From SG8-41 sp964521405 (lineage in GTDB: Bacteria > Pseudomonadota > Gammaproteobacteria > Burkholderiales > SG8-41), in contig CAZFRR010000243.1 of assembly GCA_964521405.1 (NCBI GenBank), positions 1 to 9,127 of the forward strand: a DNA stretch of 9,127 nucleotides, in the 5' to 3' direction. The notes below the pieces were generated by a model. That model did not search any database and was not told where the DNA came from. It saw only the letters and a program-made list of their open reading frames with translations. The translations under genes and the position numbers were made by a program. Shown here in pieces: positions 6,058 through 9,127 of this stretch. Every line of letters starts with the position of its first letter. Positions within the stretch are counted from its first letter, which is position 1.

Positions 6058-6453
6058 ATGAGCAAACTGTTAACCACCCTGATAGCCGCGGCTTTTGCGG
6101 CGACGTCGTTCGGCGCTGCGGCGCAAACCCCCGCGGCCAAGGACGCCCCCAAAGCGGCCCCAGCTGCTCCGGCGAAAAGCGAAGCCCCGAAGGCGGCCCC
6201 GGCGAAGAGCGAAGCCCCGAAGGCGGCCCCGGCCAAGGCAGACGCGTCGAAGTCCGACAAGCCCAAGGCCGAGAAGAAGGCCAAGACCGAGAAGAAGGCC
6301 AAGTCCGAGAAGCCCAAGAGCGAACCGAAGAAGGCCAAGGGCGATGGCAAGAAGTCTGAAGGCAAGGCGAAGGGCCAGGACGCGCCGAAAGCCGACGCGA
6401 AGAAGGCCGACGCTCCGAAAGCCGACGCGCCGAAATCCGACATGAAGAAGTAA
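6058..6453 (+). CDS. Secreted Ala/Lys/Pro-rich low-complexity protein
   Basis: This 131-residue protein starts with a Sec signal peptide (MSKLLTTLIAAAFAATSFG, probable cleavage AAA|Q at 22/23). The remainder is almost entirely Ala, Lys, Pro, Ser, Asp and Glu, with no Cys, no aromatic residue after the signal peptide, and net positive charge. The mature part resembles histone H1-like tails but is exported, so it probably acts in the periplasm or envelope, where it should be disordered. It is built from short tandem units: two APAKSEAPKA-type decapeptides, then EKKAK repeats, then four DAPKA-type pentapeptides at the C-terminus. AGGAG at 6045-6049 gives a good start. A strong terminator follows its stop, so it is probably monocistronic. 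Similar small exported proteins are common in Burkholderiales, mostly unnamed. Real gene is likely because of the signal peptide, ribosome site and terminator; function unknown. Confidence 0.85.
   Translation: MSKLLTTLIAAAFAATSFGAAAQTPAAKDAPKAAPAAPAKSEAPKAAPAKSEAPKAAPAKADASKSDKPKAEKKAKTEKKAKSEKPKSEPKKAKGDGKKSEGKAKGQDAPKADAKKADAPKADAPKSDMKK
6171..6230 (+). repeat. 30-bp tandem repeat, two copies, in the Lys-rich gene
   Basis: Bases 6171-6200 and 6201-6230 are 30-bp units differing at one position, each encoding a copy of the APAKSEAPKA-type decapeptide (in a shifted register). A third partial unit starts at 6231. The near identity at the DNA level points to recent slippage or unequal crossover. 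Confidence 0.85.
6271..6306 (+). repeat. 18-bp tandem repeat, two copies
   Basis: Bases 6271-6288 and 6289-6306 differ at one position and encode EKKAKT and EKKAKS. They form the central basic block of the secreted protein. Confidence 0.7.
6379..6438 (+). repeat. 15-bp tandem repeat, four copies
   Basis: Four 15-bp units starting at 6379, 6394, 6409 and 6424 encode DAPKA, DAKKA, DAPKA and DAPKS at the C-terminus of the secreted protein. Confidence 0.8.
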
Positions 6454-6500
6454 TCAGTAGATCCTGCTGTTTCGCCGGCGGAACCGCGCCGGACGAATCG

Positions 6501-6530
6501 AAAAAGGCGGCGCAAGCCGCCTTTTTCTTT
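6501..6530 (+). terminator. Strong intrinsic terminator after the Lys-rich gene
   Basis: An 11-bp perfect stem (6501-6511 with 6516-6526) closes a GCAA tetraloop, and its T-rich 3' side continues as CTTT to 6530. The A-tract on the 5' side makes it effective in both directions. It lies 47 nt after the stop at 6453 and ends only 13 nt before the ATG at 6544. Confidence 0.9.
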
Positions 6531-6543
6531 TAGAGTTCACGGC

Positions 6544-7683
6544 ATGCATTATGTCGATTCGATAACCGGCACGACCTATCCCCTGGACGTGCCGCGCTGG
6601 CGCGGTGACTCCGGCGGGCATCTGAATCTCGGCGCCGCGCCGGGAATCAGGCGCGGTGACATCGACGGTTCGATCAACTCGTTGTGGCGCTATCGCAAGG
6701 CGCTGCTGGTTGATGCCGCTGACGCGGTGACGATGGGCGAGGGCTGGACGCCGCTTGTGCCCGGCGAGTGGGACGGGGTGCCGGTCCTCTACAAGCTCGA
6801 GTTCCTGATGCCGACCGGTTCCTTCAAGGACCGCGGCATGACCGTGATGGTGAGCTACTTGAAGAGCCGCGGCGTCACGGAGGTGCTGGAAGATTCCTCG
6901 GGCAACGCCGGCGCTTCGCTCTCCGCCTATGCCGCGGCGGCGGGCATGCGTTGCCGCATCCTCGTGCCGGAGACGGCGTCGTATCCGAAAATCGCGCAGA
7001 TCGCCGCGTGCGGCGCGGACGTCGTCACCATCAGGGGCTCGCGCCAGGACGTGGCCGACGCGGCGCTCGCCATGAGCCGGGATCTCTTCTATGCCAGCCA
7101 CAACTGGCAGCCGTTTTTCGCCGAGGGCACCAAGACGCTCGCCTACGAACTGTGGGAGCAGCTCGGTTTCCGCGCGCCCGACAGCGTGGTGGTCCCGGTC
7201 GGCTACGGCGCCAACTTGCTGGGCTGCGACCGCGGCTATTCCGAGCTCGCGCGCAACGGCGAAATCGAGCACTCCCCCCGGCTCTACGGTGTGCAGGCGG
7301 CGAACTGTGCGCCGTACTACGCCGCGTTCCGGGCGGGCGTGGAGCATTTCGTGCCGTCCCCGGTCAGCCCGACCGTTGCGGAGGGCATCGCCTCGTCGAA
7401 ACCGACGCGGATGCGCGAAGTGCTCGCGCCGGTGCGCGCGTCCGGCGGCGAGATCGTGGCGGTGACCGAGGACGAGATCGTGCGCGCGCTCGCCGCGCTG
7501 GCGAAAAAAGGGTTCTACGTCGAGCCGACCTCAGCCGCCGCCGCCGCGGGACTGTCGCAACTCATCGCCCGCGGCGCGGTGAAAAAAGGCGAGACCACGG
7601 TGCTGGTGCTGACCGGCACCGGGCTGAAGGCGTCCGAGACGATCGGCCGCCTGCTCAAGCTCAACGCTCGCGCGCAGCCGTAA
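6544..7683 (+). CDS. Threonine synthase-like PLP-dependent enzyme (fold type II)
   Basis: This 379-residue protein has the threonine synthase hallmark PTGSFKDRG with the PLP-binding Lys95. It also has the Asn loop SSGNAG (118-123), a phosphate-binding glycine loop PVGYGANLLG (218-227), EPTSAAAAAGL (327-337) and the C-terminal LTGTGLK (356-362). Threonine synthase converts O-phosphohomoserine to threonine in the cytosol. The N-terminus VDSITGTTYPLD occupies the place where many thermophile/archaeal-type enzymes have a Cys-rich zinc ribbon, but it has no Cys. The glycine loop has Tyr-Gly-Ala-Asn where I recall NGT in typical enzymes. There is no homoserine dehydrogenase or kinase nearby, so a catabolic or alternative lyase role is possible. 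ATG 6544 has only a weak GAG upstream; the next Met (residue 64) would cut into the fold. It starts just after a terminator, so its transcription is puzzling. Superfamily is sure, exact reaction less so. Confidence 0.85.
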   Translation: MHYVDSITGTTYPLDVPRWRGDSGGHLNLGAAPGIRRGDIDGSINSLWRYRKALLVDAADAVTMGEGWTPLVPGEWDGVPVLYKLEFLMPTGSFKDRGMTVMVSYLKSRGVTEVLEDSSGNAGASLSAYAAAAGMRCRILVPETASYPKIAQIAACGADVVTIRGSRQDVADAALAMSRDLFYASHNWQPFFAEGTKTLAYELWEQLGFRAPDSVVVPVGYGANLLGCDRGYSELARNGEIEHSPRLYGVQAANCAPYYAAFRAGVEHFVPSPVSPTVAEGIASSKPTRMREVLAPVRASGGEIVAVTEDEIVRALAALAKKGFYVEPTSAAAAAGLSQLIARGAVKKGETTVLVLTGTGLKASETIGRLLKLNARAQP

Positions 7684-7694
7684 CGGCGTGAATT

Positions 7695-7715
7695 GTGATT
7701 CGTGATTCGTGAGTC
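7695..7715. repeat. Three tandem heptamers GTGATTC
   Basis: GTGATTC at 7695-7701 and 7702-7708 is followed by GTGAGTC at 7709-7715, in the 36-bp gap between the converging stops at 7683 and 7720. The last unit runs into the 10-bp palindrome GAGTCGACTC (7711-7720). No hairpin with T-run is present, so no terminator is called here. Confidence 0.6.
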
Positions 7716-7719
7716 GACT

Positions 7720-8589
7720 CTAGGCGACGCCGTATTTCTTGAACCACGCCTGCATCCGCTTCCAGCCGTCGTCCGCCGCTTCCTTGCGGTAGCTCGGGCG
7801 GTAATCGGCGTAGAACGCGTGCGGCGCGCCGTCGTAGACCACTATTTCGCTCGTGGCGTTGCCCGCGCTCTTCAGCGCGCCGCGCATCTGCTCGACGTTC
7901 GCGACCGGGATGCTGGCGTCCTCGCCGCCGTAGAGCCCCAGCACCGGCACCTTGAGGTGCGGCGCCAGGTCCACAGGGTAGGCCGGCTGCAACGCCGACT
8001 TGCCCGGCGCCACCAGGCGACCGTACCATGCGGCACCGGCCCGCACCTTGGGATTGTGCACGCAGTAAGTCCAGGTGATGCGCCCGCCCCAGCAGAAGCC
8101 GGTGATACCCAGCCGGGAGGTGTCTGCTTTGCCGGTGGATTCCGCGTAGACCACGGCGGCGTCGAGGTCCGACATCACCTGGCTGTCGGGCACGAAATTC
8201 ACCACTTTGGCGAAGATTTCCTGGTTGTCAGTGAACTTCGTGACGTCGCCCTGGCGGAAATATTGATCGACCGCGATCGCGAAGTAGCCCAGCTTGGCGA
8301 GCCGCCGGCAGACGTCCTTGATGTGCTCGTGCACGCCGAAGATTTCCTGCACCACCAGCACCAGGGGCAGCTTGCCGCCTTTCTCAGGCATGGCGCGATA
8401 CGCCGGCACCGGGCCGGTCATGGTCTGGATCTTCACCTCGCCGGCAACGAGCCCTTTGGTGTCGGTGCTGATCGTGGTCGAGGCAATCGGCTGCACGATC
8501 CTGGCGAAGCCCTGCGGCAGCCACGCGGTCATCAGGTCACGCAGATTGGTTTCGGACGGCGGCATGCCGCGCAGTACGGATTCAGTCAT
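7720..8589 (-). CDS. Dienelactone hydrolase family protein
   Basis: This 289-residue alpha/beta hydrolase has the DLH nucleophile motif GFCWGG (Cys166), the acid in GGEDASIP (Asp224) and the base in DGAPHAFY (His257). Glu82 in QEIFG is the residue that controls the Cys in the classic enzyme, and the late motif DYRPSY is present. The family hydrolyses dienelactone to maleylacetate in chloroaromatic breakdown, but many members act on other lactones or esters. Residues 1-45 are an extension: NLRDLMTAWLPQGFARIVQP. In related proteins I recall this segment being a Tat signal (RR, then a hydrophobic stretch, then VQPV.A); here only one Arg remains and the core is broken by Pro and Gln, so export is doubtful. 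The start has a GGGGGAG site about 6 nt upstream. The Bug receptor upstream on the same strand may be co-transcribed, the gap being 70 nt. Confidence 0.93.
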   Translation of the reverse strand: MTESVLRGMPPSETNLRDLMTAWLPQGFARIVQPIASTTISTDTKGLVAGEVKIQTMTGPVPAYRAMPEKGGKLPLVLVVQEIFGVHEHIKDVCRRLAKLGYFAIAVDQYFRQGDVTKFTDNQEIFAKVVNFVPDSQVMSDLDAAVVYAESTGKADTSRLGITGFCWGGRITWTYCVHNPKVRAGAAWYGRLVAPGKSALQPAYPVDLAPHLKVPVLGLYGGEDASIPVANVEQMRGALKSAGNATSEIVVYDGAPHAFYADYRPSYRKEAADDGWKRMQAWFKKYGVA

Positions 8590-8613
8590 GGAACTCCCCC
8601 TGGTTGAAAATGT

Positions 8614-8630
8614 GCCGCCTCCCCGGCGGC
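8614..8630 (-). terminator. Weak hairpin between the Bug receptor and the DLH gene
   Basis: GCCGCC (8614-8619) pairs with GGCGGC (8625-8630) over a 5-nt loop. Read on the - strand it is followed by ACATTTTC, a poor T-run. It may attenuate transcription between the two genes or mark the receptor's end, but the stem is only 6 bp. Confidence 0.3.
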
Positions 8631-8659
8631 GTGGAGCGCAGATTATAAGGAAATTAGTC

Positions 8660-9127
8660 CTACTCGGCGCGCGCCCCGGAATCCTTGACGAGCTTGGCGT
8701 AAATGATCCGGTCGCTCTTGATCTTTTCCGCCAACTCCTGGGGCGTGCTCGCCAACGTGTCCACCGACTGGTTAGCGAGCTGTTCCTTCAGATCCCCGGA
8801 CTGCAGCGCGTTGATCAGCGCCCGGCTGAGCTGCTGGATGACCGGGTCTGGCGTCCCGGCGGGCGCCGCCAGGCCCAGCCACAGCGTGAACTCGTATCCG
8901 GGCACACCCGCTTCGGCGACCGTGGGCAGGTCGGGGAAAGCCGGTATCCGCTGGCTGCTCGTGGCCGCCAGCGCGCGCACCCTGCCCGCCCTGATGAGCT
9001 GGGTGGACGTGATGGTGGTGGAGAAGGTGACCGCTATGTGGCCGCCGAGCAGGTCGTTCAGCGCGAGATTCCCGGCCCGGTAGGGCACGTGAACCATCCT
9101 GATGCCCGTCATCGTGTTGAGCATCGC
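8660..9127 (-). CDS. Bug-family TTT substrate-binding protein (N-terminus outside window)
   Basis: The frame is open to the window edge and stops at TAG (8660-8662 on the + strand), giving about 155 visible residues. Bug landmarks of the second lobe are present in order: LNTMTGIRMVHVPYRAGNLALNDLLGGHIAVTFS (at the edge), GRVRALAATSSQRIPAFPDLPTVAEAGVPGYE, LWLGLAAPAGTPDPVIQQL and a C-terminal helix IIYAKLVKDSGA. The signal peptide and first lobe, about 170 residues, lie beyond the end. ATG 9122 is internal. It is a paralogue of the receptor at 3876; the two share VHVPY/LHVPYK and the PDLPTVAEAG/PDTPTFAESG block but are clearly diverged, so they probably bind different ligands. It would be secreted to the periplasm. 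No transporter membrane genes are visible. Confidence 0.9.
   Translation of the reverse strand, partial: AMLNTMTGIRMVHVPYRAGNLALNDLLGGHIAVTFSTTITSTQLIRAGRVRALAATSSQRIPAFPDLPTVAEAGVPGYEFTLWLGLAAPAGTPDPVIQQLSRALINALQSGDLKEQLANQSVDTLASTPQELAEKIKSDRIIYAKLVKDSGARAE

Noticed and set aside
6171..6230. Adjacent 30-bp repeats as a CRISPR array
   Set aside because: There are no spacers between the units and they are in-frame coding repeats of a low-complexity protein.
5970..6515. - strand frame of 181 codons with hydrophobic Ala/Phe/Ser repeats
   Set aside because: It is the complement of the Lys/Ala repeat gene, so the repetitive hydrophobic look is a by-product. The + strand has signal peptide, ribosome site and terminator.
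7711..7720. Palindrome GAGTCGACTC as a terminator or recombination site
   Set aside because: Ten bases of perfect dyad with no loop and no T-run; it probably arises from the last heptamer repeat meeting the gene end.

Overview
This is a GC-rich stretch of bacterial chromosome. It most likely comes from a betaproteobacterium of the Burkholderiales type. I infer this from two complete or partial tripartite-tricarboxylate-type (Bug) periplasmic receptors plus a C-terminal relic of a third, and from a small secreted Ala/Lys/Pro-rich protein of a kind common in that group. I could run no taxonomic search. There are no rRNA, tRNA, CRISPR or transposase genes.

Region 1 (1-4856, all + strand) looks like one catabolic operon. 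It holds a fumarate-reductase/KstD-type FAD oxidoreductase (5' end outside the window), a dimeric alpha-beta-barrel (EthD-like) protein whose start overlaps the oxidoreductase stop, and an SDR of the progesterone 5-beta-reductase/iridoid synthase (PRISE) type. Next come a 26-codon relic of a Bug receptor C-terminus, a palindromic intergenic repeat built on CACAGAG units, a two-domain EthD-like protein and a complete Bug receptor with signal peptide. A redox flavoprotein, an enone-reductase-like SDR, small barrel proteins and a solute receptor together suggest uptake and breakdown of a cyclic or enone-bearing organic acid. The substrate cannot be read from the sequence.

Region 2 (4940-5713, - strand) is a lone SDR that keeps the catalytic Tyr but has Ser in place of the catalytic Lys. 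It is divergent from region 3 across a 344-bp intergenic stretch (5714-6057). That stretch is rich in secondary structure: a dyad near the SDR promoter area, a bidirectional terminator that competes with the dyad for the same bases, and a perfect 14-bp hairpin.

Region 3 (6058-7683, + strand) has the secreted Ala/Lys/Pro-rich repeat protein, a strong intrinsic terminator, and a threonine-synthase-like PLP enzyme that starts only 14 nt after the terminator.

Region 4 (7720-9127, - strand) has a dienelactone-hydrolase-family protein with an intact Cys-Asp-His triad but a degenerate Tat-like N-terminus. Upstream of it, running off the window, is the C-terminal half of another Bug receptor.
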